A stretch of 64,000 bases of DNA, from the NCBI GenBank assembly GCA_949825065.1, contig OX463864.1:14335327-14399326 (forward strand), read 5' to 3'. This DNA comes from Odontocerum albicorne (lineage: Eukaryota > Arthropoda > Insecta > Trichoptera > Odontoceridae). Positions 1 through 10,285 of this stretch are shown here, piece by piece. Made by a program: the position numbers and the translations under genes. The notes below the pieces were generated by a model. It did no database searches. It was not told the DNA's origin and saw only the letters and a program-made list of their open reading frames with translations. Numbering within the stretch: the stretch's first letter is position 1; each line of letters begins with the position of its first letter.

Positions 1-224
1 TTAAATACGTTGGAGTACAGTTATTTAAAGGTAAAAATAAGTTTGTATAGACTTGATACGAAAATAAAAAATACGGAATCAAACCATGAAACACATATTC
101 TACAATTTTGTTATTTTAGCACGCACAAGATTGAGTTATAATTATTTGATATTAAAAAAACATATTTCATGTATGGTAATGAAACATGGAACAAGATTAA
201 AAAGTTCCGAATAAATGCTGTAGA

Positions 225-575
225 ATTGAGTGCAAGAATGATAGGTGACAATGTATGATAGAACACGGAATGAAGTGATTGGGGATGAATGTGAACTTAA
301 GGTTGATGTGTTGAGTAAGATGAAGAAGAGCGCTCTGAGATGGTTTGGACACGTGGATCGGATGAATGAAGAAATACATAAATATACAGTGAAAATTTGC
401 GTAGAAGGCGTTGTACAGGAAGACGGTTGGATCAAATGTGTGATATTTTGAAAGAAGGTAATGTAAAGTCAGATAAATCGTAAGAGCTGTATAAGAAGAT
501 GTAAAAGAGGCAAAAGATGCGTGTCATTAAAGAAAAGTCTGGCGCTTTCATCTCTCTGCCTACCACGGCATAATG
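225..575 (+). mobile_element. LINE-D 3' end (RTE-type RT C-terminus)
   Basis: A 5'-truncated LINE copy. The frame from 245 to 451 encodes YDRTRNEVIGDECELKVDVL followed by LRWFGHVDRM, the conserved tail of RTE-type endonuclease/reverse transcriptase proteins. The frame then breaks, and the DNA continues as a degenerate tail ending near CATAATGGTATGTAT. About 25 related copies lie in this window on both strands. It is dead and non-coding today. Confidence 0.75.
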
Positions 576-728
576 GTATGTATAAAAAATGAAAAATGCA
601 TAACGTACATACGACAGATCCTTCCTTTTTTAATTTAGATTTCAATAGTATTTTCGAGTAAAATGTAAGAAAATCTCGTAAGACTGTAAAATTAAGCTTA
701 TTCCTCTTTCATAATAGTCACAAGCTAT

Positions 729-1246
729 GTATACGTCAAAAAGTTTTCGCCCTGAACAACAGATAGGCAGACCACGCCCTTTGCATGGTTAGGCGATGTT
801 ACAATTTAAATTGTACACCTCTACCTTCAGTAGTATGTCATCTTGAGCCGATAGAATACATGTTGTTTTGTTGTATCTAAAAATATAAAATTAATGAATA
901 TCGCGCGGTTAGTAATACCTTTCAAAAAAGGGAAAAGTCCAGCAGAAATGAAACGACATTAAGATGCTGTGTACGGAAAATCATCTCCATAATACTCCAC
1001 AGTGAAATATTGGAGGTTAAGGAGTTTCGCTTAGGCAGAGAAACTAGTGAAAATAAGACCCTTGTCAAAGCAGATTACCACTTCAGAAACGTCAGAATAT
1101 ATTTTGAGTGGTATTGAAAAATTAATTCATCGTTGTAAAAAGATGACTAACTACAGGGTAACAATTATAATATATTGAAAAGTAAAACAAATGTTCCGTT
1201 GTATCGTTTTTTTTTATATTATGGCGTCGGAAACTTTTGGCAAATA
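729..1246 (+). mobile_element. Decayed mariner-like element with internal deletion
   Basis: Around 925-1045 one frame reads FKKGKSPAEMKRH, stop, DAVYGKSSP, stop, YSTVKYW, which resembles the N-terminal helix-turn-helix of mariner transposases. A nearby frame at about 1105-1145 gives GIEKLIHRCKK, resembling their C-terminus. The central catalytic part is missing. Likely inverted ends lie near 732 (GTCAAAAAGTTTTCGCC) and near 1244, where the complement reads GCCAAAAGTTTCCGACGCC, next to TA. Boundaries are approximate. Confidence 0.55.
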
Positions 1247-1401
1247 TATAAAACAATGAATGTCACTTTTTTGATCCGGACCACTTAGAACTGTTCATTT
1301 CTTAACGAGGCCCTAAGCTCTATAAGTTTATGAACTCCTGCTCGAGTGCCCAACAGAATAAATCGCGTTAAAATAAATTCGCGTAAATGGAGAGATATCT
1401 A

Positions 1402-1802
1402 TACACATATCCTTTGATTAACGCGACAGATACGTTCAAGTAAAAATTCGCGTAAATTTAGGCAAAAATCTTTGGAAAATATGTTCCAGAATAACGAAAT
1501 CAGCGTAAGCTGGAGTGAAGAATTCCAGAATAGCAAAAACACACGAAAAACGAATCTGCCAAACTGATAAAAAATTACGCACCCGTGCGTCCATACTCGC
1601 TCACAGGTTAAAACCATATATTTTTTATATTATATTTACTGGCCAATTCAAGAACATCGTTAATATTTTTTGCAGTGTTCTTCCGAATATCGTATTAATT
1701 TCCAGGACAAAATTTAGACACTGTGAATATCAATTGTCTTTCAAAAAACCATAATTTAAATTTCGTTTAATGTGAAGCCGCGTAAATCGAGGAACTGTTG
1801 TA
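1402..1802. mobile_element. Possible pogo/Tigger-like MITE
   Basis: The right end reads CGCGTAAATCGAGGAACTGT and ends in TA. Its complement (ACAGTTCCTCGATTTACGCG) resembles pogo/Tigger-type termini. The left end at 1402 (TACACATATCC then TTTGATTAACGCGAC) is an imperfect inverted match. A same-orientation end-like motif at 1378-1404 suggests a second fragment abutting on the left. No transposase coding is seen. Confidence 0.35.
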
Positions 1803-2168
1803 TTTTTAAACTCCTCGCGAAAACGCAACGCCGTAAAATTGTAAAATTTAACGACAGTTCGTATAAATTAGCATTTGCCCTGAAATTATGGTTATTGTAG
1901 TGATCGTCAATATTTTGATTGCCGAGCGGTTTACTTTCATTCCAACCGCTATACCATATTAAGGGCATTTTTTGCGGGCGCCGTCAAGTTCTTAAATGTC
2001 GAAATAATAATTTAATTTCGAATGCCTTTTCGACTTCCAAGGGCAAAAGCGACAATAGTTTAATGAAGATAAATTGCGAGGAATCCATCAAGAAATTAAA
2101 TAAGCCAATTATTTTGACATTTCGTTGTATTTAATACAAATGGGAAAGTTTATAGACAAAATTCAATA
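1803..2168. other. No recognised feature
   Basis: AT-rich sequence with short open frames only. I see no domain motif or repeat. Confidence 0.4.
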
Positions 2169-2385
2169 TCTGTGCCCTAGTTGAAAAACCCCTCTGTCTT
2201 TCAACCGGGTTTCAGCGGTTGTGTATTCGATTCCCGTTTAAATCCAGATTTCAAAAAATACTTGAAAGTTTATTATCACATATTGTTTAACATTTTTCTG
2301 GTTGTCAGAAGAAATTGCAGCAAGCCAATAAGGCCTCCCCCCACCGACTGTACTGTATAGATCGAAAAAGTAATAACAATGCGAT
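2169..2385 (+). mobile_element. SINE-1a copy, degenerate
   Basis: A tRNA-like head (TGTGCCCTAGTTG for the A box, TGTATTCGATTCCCGTT for the B box) is followed by the SINE-1a body, including TTTCTGGTTG and a CCNACYGTACTGTATA-type tail. It is diverged from the better copy at 27757. Confidence 0.6.
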
Positions 2386-2410
2386 TAAAAAACTTATCTT
2401 CTAGAACAAT

Positions 2411-2592
2411 GCGATGGCCTAATTAGTAGACGTCTGTCTTCCAGCCCGGGTTCTGAGGGGACACTTCCCGGCGAAAACCAGATATCAAAAAAAAAATTTT
2501 TAACGTATTTCTGGTTGGTAGTAAGATATTGTCAAATGACAATAAGTCCGCCAGGTTGTATTGTATACAACGAAAATGTTATACAATACAAT
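2411..2592 (+). mobile_element. SINE-1a copy
   Basis: The A-box region reads GATGGCCTAATTAGTAGACG. The body contains TTTCTGGTTGGTAG, the hairpin-like TTGTCAAATGACAA, CGCCAGGTTGTATTG and the tail TATACAACGAAAATG then ATACAATACAATT. It is the second SINE-1a in tandem with the preceding copy. Confidence 0.75.
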
Positions 2593-3104
2593 TATAATTA
2601 TACATAAGGTTGACCTCCATTACCAAAGATAAAGCCATTGTCTTCTACCAAAATACTCAAGGTTCGAATATCAACAGAATTGAAAGAAAAATCCCCCAAT
2701 CTGCTTTTTATTCCTTAAAAGTCATTGACTGTACGGTTTTGGTGAGTTAGAAAAGCACATATATTTTCATTATTCTGGCACTTTATTTAAAAAAAATTAT
2801 AAATGTAGAGTTGAAGAGTTTATTGCCCTGCGACAATCTCTTTTAACAAAGCACAGTAAATTTTCTATTGACACACAAACAGAAAAAACATAAAAATTAC
2901 AAATTAAAAGTTAGTAAAACTACGATTGAAAATCAAAGAATAAAAAAAATAAATTAACTATTCAAAACATTATTTTTAAAATCACATATGATTTGGAATG
3001 GGGAAAGAAAAATAATATGGCGATAAAGAAAGACACGATAAATCATTGAAGAGAGATATGATCGCCTTTTGAAGCAAGCCAATGAGAGTGCAGGTATTAC
3101 AGGA
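2593..3104. other. No recognised feature
   Basis: AT-rich sequence without a convincing ORF or repeat match. Confidence 0.4.
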
Positions 3105-3410
3105 GCTAATAGCTGAATTCAGAGTCTAACTGCGTGGACAGTAAAAGGATGATGTGAACAAAGGAACAGCGATAAACTGAAAATGCCAAGAGGCAATATC
3201 TGTTTGGGTAGAAGCTAATCCATTATAAGAACAAGGAACAGCGATAAACTGAAAATGCCAAGAGGCAATATCTGTTTGGGTAGAAGCTAATCCATTATAA
3301 GAACAAGGAACAGGGATAAACTGAAAATGCCAAGATGCAATATCTGTTTGGATAGAAGCTAATCCATTATAAGAACAACCTTGCAGATGATTAGAATGTA
3401 AAAATGACAC
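3105..3410 (-). mobile_element. LINE-I C-terminal fragment with tandem triplication
   Basis: The minus-strand frame (3126-3410) reads QTDIASWHFQFIAVP three times, then FTSSFYCPRS. The LINE-I fragment at 52.5-52.7 kb has the related order QTDIVD, SSKFI, FFTSSFIVRALRLWN. A segment of a LINE C-terminus has therefore been triplicated in frame in this relic. The remainder is degenerate. Confidence 0.6.
3156..3378. repeat. 72-bp tandem repeat, three copies
   Basis: Units begin with GAACAAGGAACAGCGATAAA at about 3156, 3229 and 3301. Spacing is 73 then 72 bp. Copies are almost identical, differing at a few bases, so the amplification is recent relative to the LINE decay. The unit length is a multiple of three, so the minus-strand frame stays open. 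Confidence 0.9.
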
Positions 3411-3544
3411 GTTTAATGTTAATTTCAGTTAAATAAATCGACTTCAATAAGTATTTAAAACTTTTGATCATTTAAACGCAAGGTCATACAAATACCAATA
3501 AAATCAATCATTAGATTTATTGAAGACACGAATCATAGTTTCAT

Positions 3545-3748
3545 ACTTTCGTTGTATACAGTACAACCTGGCGGGGATATTGCCATGTGACAATCTCTTC
3601 CAACCAACAAGATGTTACAGAAGCCTTAAGCAAAACCAGATTGAGATATTTTATTAAAAAAATGTACAATACGTTCCAGGGGGAATCAAACCCGCAACCT
3701 CCGGGTTGGAAGACAAACGTCTTATCAACTAAGCAGGGAGGAGGCCAT
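3545..3748 (-). mobile_element. SINE-1a copy
   Basis: Reads in reverse: tail CTTTCGTTGTATACAGTACA, CCTGGCGGG, hairpin TTGCCATGTGACAA, TCTTCCAACCAACAAGATG, B box GGAATCAAACCCGCAACCTC, and A-box remnant ATCAACTAAGCAGGGAGG. Nearly full length. Confidence 0.8.
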
Positions 3749-3749
3749 C

Positions 3750-3876
3750 GTTTCGTTTTATACAGTTTAACCATATATCATGTGTTTAAACCTTTTTTTT
3801 TAATGTGGGTTCCAAAGATAATCTATCCCGGGTATAGAAGACGAGCGTCTTACTCACTAAGTCAAGGAGGTCGTCG
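3750..3876 (-). mobile_element. SINE-1a copy, internally deleted
   Basis: It begins with a short tail (TTTCGTTTTATACAG), lacks most of the body, and ends with a tRNA-like head in reverse (TCTTACTCACTAAGTCAAGG). It directly abuts the preceding copy in the same orientation. Confidence 0.55.
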
Positions 3877-4430
3877 ACGAAACAAATGATTCTCATTTAA
3901 TCCATTGCAAAGACAAAGACCTCAGTAAGTGAGTCAACTTGATTGTCAAAGGGACGTTAGAATTCGTAACAAAATATTTTTAATACACCCGGAAATCGTA
4001 GGAAGTCCAACGAGAAGGCACAATATGCCCACCATAATCCAGATGTTTTTAACTAGGTAGATTGAAAAAATATATAAGATCATCGATCAAATGTGATAAT
4101 TTTTAGATGTTGCTTCGGAGAGGAACAGAACTTTAAGGTCGATCTCATTTTCAATATCTTTCTTTGAAGTCGATCTCATAGTTCGACTTCCCTTGGTGAG
4201 TTGTCTGTGGTTGCTTTATAAAAAATGTTTTCTCAACCAAATTTATCAATCTAATGGCCGTGCTCGCCAACTTTATATTCTTACACTCAACTTACTTTAT
4301 TTTTATATAAATAATGGTGGATTATAATTCCGAAATCTTAAAACGGCACTATATAAACATTATTTTTATTATAATTATGGAAAAAAATGCTTATAATAAA
4401 AGCCTACGAGAAAATAAGTAATAAATACAG
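3877..4430. other. No recognised feature
   Basis: AT-rich. A short local repetition of GTCGATCTCAT occurs near 4139 and 4170. No coding evidence. Confidence 0.4.
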
Positions 4431-4689
4431 GTTGTAATTTGTTTTATCAAACACTGTTTATTCCACTTTTTGTAACGGTATAACCCTACCGGTTTCAAGG
4501 CTTTCACCTCATCATCAGGGGACCATAAACAAGAGTCTTGTTTGTGCTCCTCTAATGATGATGTGAAAGTATTGAAACCGGTAGGGTTATACCGTTACAA
4601 AAAGTGGAATAAACAGTGTTTAATAAAACAAATTACAATGCCTTTAAACCTCCACAATGTTAATGCCTTAACTATAAATAATATAAATA
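4431..4689. mobile_element. Palindromic element P, copy 1
   Basis: Two long inverted arms meet near 4533. The left arm contains TCAAACACTGTTTATTCCAC and GGTATAACCCTACCGGTTTC. The right arm contains the reverse complements, GAAACCGGTAGGGTTATACC and GTGGAATAAACAGTGTTTAA. The right arm extends to ATGCCTTTAAACCTCCACAA and TTAATGCCTTAACTATA; the left arm lacks that outer part. The foldback form and its recurrence at 30.8 and 31.5 kb indicate a non-autonomous element. Confidence 0.8.
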
Positions 4690-4912
4690 CAGGTTTATTG
4701 ATAGCAGCGTATTGCATACTACATATATAAATGTCCTAAAATTACGCATATATTTTAAGACAGTGGAAAACAAAATACATGTAAAAGAACAGCTATCAAA
4801 AAGTCTGGGATCATCTCATTATATAATACAATAACCGAAATACACCCCTCCAATAGAGGGCGAGTCCGGTCGCGAGGACATCAGATATTTTTTCAGCACA
4901 CATCCTTTATTG
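4690..4912 (-). mobile_element. LINE-A 3' end
   Basis: In reverse it carries the tail AAATACAGGTTTATTGATAG, the AACAGCTATCAAAAAGTCTG block, and the CACCCCTCCAATAGAGGGCG then AGTCCGGTCGCGAGGACATC block. The same blocks occur at 31.2, 35.4, 43.7 and 43.9 kb. It is 5'-truncated and its 3' end abuts palindromic element P. Confidence 0.75.
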
Positions 4913-5485
4913 GTTTTTAACGAGGACAAAACAATTATTTCTACAGATTCCATGTAAAATGTAGTTGGTCAGAATGTTATTCATATTAAAAAACACGTTA
5001 AGAATATGTAATTTCTAAAGATAAAAAGAATTATCAAATTAGCGTTGAAAACACTTAACCACTTCACGAAGATAAAAACACTTAACGATTTTTTTTTAAA
5101 TAAATGTTCAACATAATGCTTATACAAACTATACGGCAAATACCTGGTTAATTGCGTAGGAAGTAAAAGCTTATTTAAAAAAAAAATAACGTACAAAATT
5201 CATTTCCTAGAAAAACGTTTCAAACAAAACAAAAAAGAGTTATCCAAATATTTGACAAAATGCTTTCACAAAATGGGCAACTTAACTCGGTGTGACTACT
5301 AGTGGGTGATGGTGGGGGGGGGGGAGTAAACACACACATACACAGATTTGTACACACGTACGACAAAACATACTACACCGCAGTCATTCGCCGAGAATGC
5401 CAGTTAAACGAATATGTAGAAAGTACCTCATGATACGATGCGCTCCTAGTATTTTTGCTCAACAAAAAGAAGACATCTCAGTACT
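4913..5485. other. No gene; low-complexity runs
   Basis: Contains a G run near 5313-5326 followed by a CA-rich stretch. No coding evidence. Confidence 0.4.
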
Positions 5486-5985
5486 TTTTTTTGTTTTCCA
5501 TACCAGGAGCATAGAAAGTTAACTGGGTAATGTATGGATACAAAGCTAAAGGACGACGTTAGTTCGATTTCTTTTTTTATTTACATACAGGTTGTGCAAA
5601 AAAAAAACGGGGTGTATGTCGTCGTCGTTGCTGGGCCTCGTAGTCGAGGATTCTTTCGCCGTTCCAACGTCAATTGGGAAGCGAAGCTGTGCCTTAGAGA
5701 TTTTCGTTAATTTTTGCTTTGTTTTTTTTTTCATTAAGTGAGTAAGCTGTTGCACCCAGCAAACTCACCGGACACACCGGTGTACTGGATCAGATGGGAC
5801 ACCTGAAGTGAAACGATCGGAGCAACTGTATTTTTTTTTTTTGTTTTCCATACCAGGAGCATATAAGTTAACTGGGTAATGTATGGGTAAAAAGCTAAAA
5901 GACGACATTAGTATATGTACGACACCATTGTTTATTTATATACGGGTTGTGCAGAAAAACGGAATGTATCATATGTATATACACA
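5486..5985. repeat. Direct repeat pair flanking a SINE-2
   Basis: A unit of about 125-150 bp starts with TTTTCCATACCAGGAGCATA, continues GTTAACTGGGTAATGTATGG, and ends with GGTTGTGCA(A/G)AAAAA then CGGRRTGTAT. It occurs at about 5490-5611 and again at about 5838-5965. The SINE-2 fragment lies between them. This looks like a segmental duplication, or two copies of one unknown element. Confidence 0.75.
5612..5825 (-). mobile_element. SINE-2 copy, head missing
   Basis: In reverse it matches the 3' part of SINE-2 (TTGCTGGGCCTCGTAG, GCGAAGCTGTGCCTTAGAGA, AGCAAACTCACCGGACACAC, GATGGGACACCTGAAGTG). The same order appears at 46.36-46.76 kb and, on the other strand, at 52.84-53.2 kb. The tRNA-like head is absent. 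Confidence 0.7.
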
Positions 5986-6242
5986 CTTGGAATAATTGAT
6001 AAATAAAATAAATAAAATTAACGTCCGGTTCATCTTTACTTGACGAGGAAGACGGAGGTCTTGAAAACCGGTAGTGAGCTCAAATAAAACAGCAGAAGAT
6101 ACAAAACAAAAAATATGTGATTTATTTTATTCAAAAAAAAATATAAACATGACCCCCACAGAGTGAAAAAAACGTATTTTCTAAAATTGAAAAGATAATA
6201 AATTAAGTGCATGATATAAACACACTTAAGTATGATAATAAA

Positions 6243-6845
6243 TTAAGTAATTATTAAGGTATATCTAAGATTAAAACTCCAAATTATAGAATAGAAATTT
6301 TTTTTTTTTAGATATAGCATGTTCTCAAATTGATAGTTGTTCTGATCCATGCACTGCTGATAACGTAGAATCGCAAACATTGCGAATAATTTGTTATGGT
6401 ATTTAGGCGCATTCTCTTTCAATGGCTGCTCTCGATTAATTAACTGTTGCCAGTTTTGTATCACAAACTTTATCTTTGACGAGTCTCCTTAAAAAAATGT
6501 CTAATGGCGTGAGGAACGCGGAGTGCATGTGATATACACAATGCTACCTCTACGCCCAATCCATCTGTTCGGCAAATGTTGATCAAGATAGGCCCCGACA
6601 TCAGAGAGAAGTGCACCATCTTGTTGGAAATAAAAGTCCTCATTTCTAAACTTCTCACGAATGCGTGGTATGATAAATTCTTGCAACAAGTTCTAGTAAA
6701 CGGTACGATGTAAAAGTGGGTATAAATTGTTTGGAACCACCCTTTACTTCGAAACCGAGAAATAAATGTGGATTTTTCCATAAACTCGGTGATATTATTT
6801 CAAATGCAAAATTTCGTTCGAGGTAATTTATTATTCCGGAGAAAA
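6243..6845 (-). pseudogene. Tc1/mariner-superfamily DDE transposase remnant
   Basis: The minus frame from 6689 down gives LQEFIIPRIREKF, DFYFQQDGA, YLDQHLPNRWIGRRG. This is a catalytic-core pattern of DDE transposases, with the QQDGA aspartate kept. A second frame (6243-6464) gives IQNWQQLINREQPLKENAPK, which could be a downstream part. Several frameshifts and stops separate them. The N-terminal DNA-binding part and clear TIRs are not seen. It is non-functional. Confidence 0.65.
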
Positions 6846-6993
6846 AATAAATTTCTCAATAAATAAATAAATCCGATATCGCCTCTTTATACGGATAGCG
6901 AAATTCTGCAAATATACATACTATTGAATTGTAAATACAAGTACAGAAACAAGTATGTAATATCTACTTTCCAATTAATTTGTTAATAATAAT

Positions 6994-7145
6994 GACGACG
7001 TCCTGCGCGGCTTGGTTGTTGATAGAATGTTTGTCCGGGGTTTCGGATTCGATTCACAGAGACATAACACAAGAACCAGCCTAATTGACATTACAACAGT
7101 TAACTGCAAGACCCACCAGGTTGTACGAGTATACTCGTAGTACAC
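6994..7145 (+). mobile_element. SINE-1a-like copy, degenerate
   Basis: A head-like GCGGCTTGGTTGTTGATAGA and a B-box-like TTTCGGATTCGATTC are followed by CCACCAGGTTGTACG. Two TACGAGTA/TACTCGTA octamers lie side by side at 7124-7139. Confidence 0.45.
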
Positions 7146-7283
7146 AAAAGAAGAGCAATTTCAAAGTTATTTTTAATCAAGTGGTAGATTTTATTTATCA
7201 CGATGTAAATTAATGAAAACTGCTCAACACAATCCAATAATGGCGCACACTTTGATAATTTAACACTTCCATTGAATAAATTA

Positions 7284-7447
7284 TTATTGCTATGTGGAAA
7301 TTTCTACCACCAACCAGAAAGATGTTAAAGCGGGTTGAAGTAAAAGATAGCAAAATCATTTTAAAAAAAATGGGTGCCAACGGGAATAGAACCCGTAAAC
7401 CCCACGTTTTAAAACAGGGGGATTATCAACTAAGCTCCGGAGATGCC
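7284..7447 (-). mobile_element. SINE-1a copy
   Basis: In reverse: TTCTACCACCAACCAGAAAG, GATGTTAAAGCGGG, the B box GGGAATAGAACCCGTAAACC, then ATTATCAACTAAGCTCCGGA for the A box. The 3' tail beyond the hairpin is missing. Confidence 0.65.
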
Positions 7448-8283
7448 TATTATGTGTTTTTTTAGAGTTGACATCAATATTTATTTACTATATAAAGTTT
7501 CCGAGTTGATCAATCATACAAAAATTAAAATAACTCTAAACAGGTGTGGTTTTAATTAATTTTAAAAATATACATTCAATTCCTGTGATGCTTATTCTAA
7601 TAGGAACATTCATACCATAACGCCATATCCTTTTTGAGATCGTCAGAGAGGACAGATTTCCACGCTTCCTTTCCATGCACAATCTTAATAGGTCGAGGAG
7701 AAAAATATAAATTTAACTTGCCGAAATTTCACTAAAACATCTTTATGCGAAATTTCACTAAAATATTTCAAAATATTTTTTTTATTCGTCCCAGAATGGA
7801 GGAAACGTTTACCACAACCATCATTCGAGTATCTTTATAAAATAATTTAAAAAAAAACGTTAGGCAATGAATGGATATAAGTGGAAAAAAAACAAGTCAT
7901 ATTCCAAGAAAACATCAGACATGTTGTCATAACGCGAATGACTAAATTCAAATCAGATATTTACATATAATAAAAGGTGTAAAATAGGAAAACAAACCGC
8001 AATATAAAAATATCCATGACAGATAACTTTGGGTCGTATTGACTCATCAAAATCTAATTTTTTTTTATATACCAGATGGTGGGAGATGTTTTGGAATACT
8101 TATAAAAACGTAGCATAATAAATTACATACATATAATCACGATGTGCACCTTGAGGGGGAGGCAGAGAGAACATATGCTCATACTTTTCTATCAAAGGGC
8201 ATGCGCAACTATCGCCCGCTCTACAATCTTCAATTAATCATACTTTTCCCTTTATATTAGAGGTAATATTGGACTGAACTATA
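7448..8283 (-). other. Mostly unassigned; two LINE-D tail fragments
   Basis: Reverse LINE-D tails are recognisable at about 7608-7700 (CATACCATAACGCCATATCC, CAGAGAGGACAG) and 8125-8205 (GGCAGAGAGAACATATGC, CTTTTCTATC). The rest is AT-rich with no coding evidence. Confidence 0.45.
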
Positions 8284-8455
8284 TCTATGGCCTAGTTGTT
8301 AAGACGTCTGTCTTCCAAACCGACGGTTACGTGTTCGATTCCCGTTGAAAACCAATTTAATTTAAAAAGGATTCTAGTCTGGTTTTCACTTAAATCGTTT
8401 CACCTCCTTTTTTAGTTGGTTGAAAGAGATTGCTACATGGCAATAAATAATAAAA
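8284..8455 (+). mobile_element. SINE-1a copy
   Basis: A box ATGGCCTAGTTGTTAAGACG, B box ACGTGTTCGATTCCCGTTG, then GATTCTAGTCTGGTTTTCAC and GTTGGTTGAAAGAGATTGC. The terminal tail is truncated. Confidence 0.8.
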
Positions 8456-8595
8456 TACATAACGTTGCATTACATGTGTCAATAATTTGGTTATAAGTCA
8501 ACTAGTTATTCATTATTGACATATCAGCTTTAAACACACTTTAGACATATTTCATCTACATTTATTCAGTGTCGCTTTATGAGCTGCCTTTTTTG

Positions 8596-8900
8596 TCGGT
8601 GGTCGTGGTCTAAAGGTTAGCTTTCATGCGAAGCAATCGGACGCCCTAGGTTCGATTCTGGCGGATTCACTTCCGCCCTAGATTACTTGTAGACCATATT
8701 ACAACCGAATATTTGATATTAGGTTTCTTATAAGCTACTTATCATTAGTTCTTGTAGCGCTATTAAGAAACACAAAATTAGCGTTATACAAATCCACCTG
8801 AAGTGGATTGAACCTACCGATCGTCTTGGAAGTTTGATATGCTTGCCATCGGAACTTTGGATTTGATATGTTAAGACTGGTGTACTCACTGTAGCGCAAT
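8596..8900 (+). mobile_element. tRNA-like head (SINE-3) plus dispersed repeat
   Basis: 8596-8680 has TGGTCTAAAGGTTAGC for the A box and CCTAGGTTCGATTCTGG for the B box. It does not fold as a complete tRNA in my reading, so I call a SINE head. The following block (TTGTAGCGCTATTAAG, TTAGCGTTATACAAA, GATCGTCTTGGAA) is similar to 57010-57200. A related tRNA-like head sits in reverse at 57344-57420. Confidence 0.5.
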
Positions 8901-9361
8901 GGCTTGTACATAATTAATCAACACACGCACATGCGTCTTCTATCCACAGGATGGCTGACATACTCGATTACAAGGGATTCCCTATCGTATTTCAGGCGTT
9001 CTTTATATGATATTTTATAACGAAACAACGCTACAAAAGCTTATTTATTTGTCGTTATAATTGCGTATAGTTAGTTATTCCTAGTTGTAAAGAGAAAAGG
9101 ATAACGAGGAAGGGTGGAACGAGTGGTATTCGTTTGTGATATATCTGGGAATTATTGATTTACCAACCGGCAACACTTTGTGATCTCCATTCGGAGTTTC
9201 AACACACAAACTATTATTAGCAAACTCGAATTCAATTATACTCGGATAACTCTAAAGCAGTGATTCTTGATTATAGTTTCACGAGAAATTGAAAAAGTCT
9301 GGGAGAAAACACAACGACGTCACCTTTTTTATGATATTGTTTATGAAGGAAAAATAAGCAT
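8901..9361. other. No recognised feature
   Basis: No domain, repeat or strong ORF seen immediately upstream of the minisatellite. Confidence 0.4.
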
Positions 9362-9795
9362 GCATATCCAAGATGCGACAAAGGATTTACGTTTGAAGAA
9401 TGCGTTTGCCTATCTAAGATGCCACTGCGGATTAAATTTTGAAGAATGCGTGTGCCTATCCAAGATGCGCCCACGGATTAAGTTTTGAAAAATGTATGTG
9501 CCTATCCAAGATACCACAGTGGATTAAAGTTTAAAGAATGCGTGTGCCTATCTAAGATGCAACTACGGATTATATTTTGAAAAATGTATGTACAAAAACT
9601 AAGATGCGACAATGGATTAAGGTTTGAAGAATGTGTTTGCCTATCCGAGATGCGACAGCGGATTAAGGTTTGAAGAATGTATGTGCCTATCCAATTAACT
9701 ACAACGGATTCAAGTTGAAAAAAGGCATGTGCCTATTAAGGATGCGATTACAGATTAAGGTTTGAAGATTGTGTGTGCATGTCCTACGGATTAAG
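9362..9795. repeat. 46-bp minisatellite, about nine copies
   Basis: Consensus pieces are CCTATCCAAGATGCGACAAC, GGATTAAGGTTTGAAGAATG and TGTGTG. Unit starts fall at 9370, 9416, 9462, 9508, 9554, 9601, 9647, 9693 and 9738, so the period is 46 bp with small slips. Copies differ by several bases each. The unit is not a multiple of three, so it is not coding. Family G starts directly after it. Confidence 0.92.
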
Positions 9796-10000
9796 TGTAT
9801 TTATTTATCGTTTCTATAAAAAATATCGGTTTAGGTCGGTTCGATCCTACCGCAGCCGATGCTATTATGGTGGAGAAAATAAGTCCGTATCAAGCACGAT
9901 CTACATTAGAAGCTCGAAATCTTCTTTATATCTTTATGAGCGCGATGTTACGACGAAGAAACTGTCCAAAATGATCTCCGGTGATAACACATCTGAGTGA
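9796..10000 (+). repeat. Family G dispersed repeat, copy 1
   Basis: Contains CGGTTCGATCCTACCGCAGC, GCTATTATGGTGGAGAAAAT, AAGTCCGTATCAAGCACGAT, CTACATTAGAAG and AACACATCTGAGTGAAA. The same blocks recur at 33.2 kb (plus), 22.7 kb and 54.3 kb (minus). No protein is encoded. Confidence 0.75.
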
Positions 10001-10035
10001 AAATTCATTTGACAGTTGAATAAAATGAAACATTT

Positions 10036-10285
10036 TTATGGTTAGTTAGAAAAGATTGTCAAATGCAAATAAACATGTCTGCCGATCCAAAGGTTGCAGG
10101 TTCGATGCCCGCTGGAACCCAGATTTTTTTAAATATGATTCCTGTCTGGTTAACACTTAGGGCATATAAAAACATATTTCTGGTTGGTTGGAAGAGATTG
10201 CCAAATGGCAATAAACTCGCCAGGTTAAAAAAAACATGCCAGGGTAGTACAGTATAAGACGAAAGTTTAATACAGTACAACTGAA
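10036..10285 (+). mobile_element. SINE-1a copy with an extra partial tail in front
   Basis: 10036-10066 is an orphan tail piece (GGTTAGTTAGAAAAGATTG). The main copy follows with B box GGTTGCAGGTTCGATGCCCG, GTTGGTTGGAAGAGATTGCC, the hairpin TTGCCAAATGGCAA, CTCGCCAGGTT, and tail GACGAAAGTTTAATACAG. Confidence 0.7.

Noticed and set aside
3156..3378. A CRISPR array
   Set aside because: The 72-bp units are directly adjacent with no unique spacers, and the context is eukaryotic. The same holds for the 39-, 43-, 46- and 75-bp arrays.
8596..8680. A genuine tRNA gene
   Set aside because: A- and B-box motifs are present, but I cannot form a proper acceptor stem, and related heads lie in repeats elsewhere. 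The same applies to all SINE heads here.
9773..10000. A 75-residue ORF after the minisatellite
   Set aside because: It overlaps the dispersed family G, whose other copies do not keep the frame.
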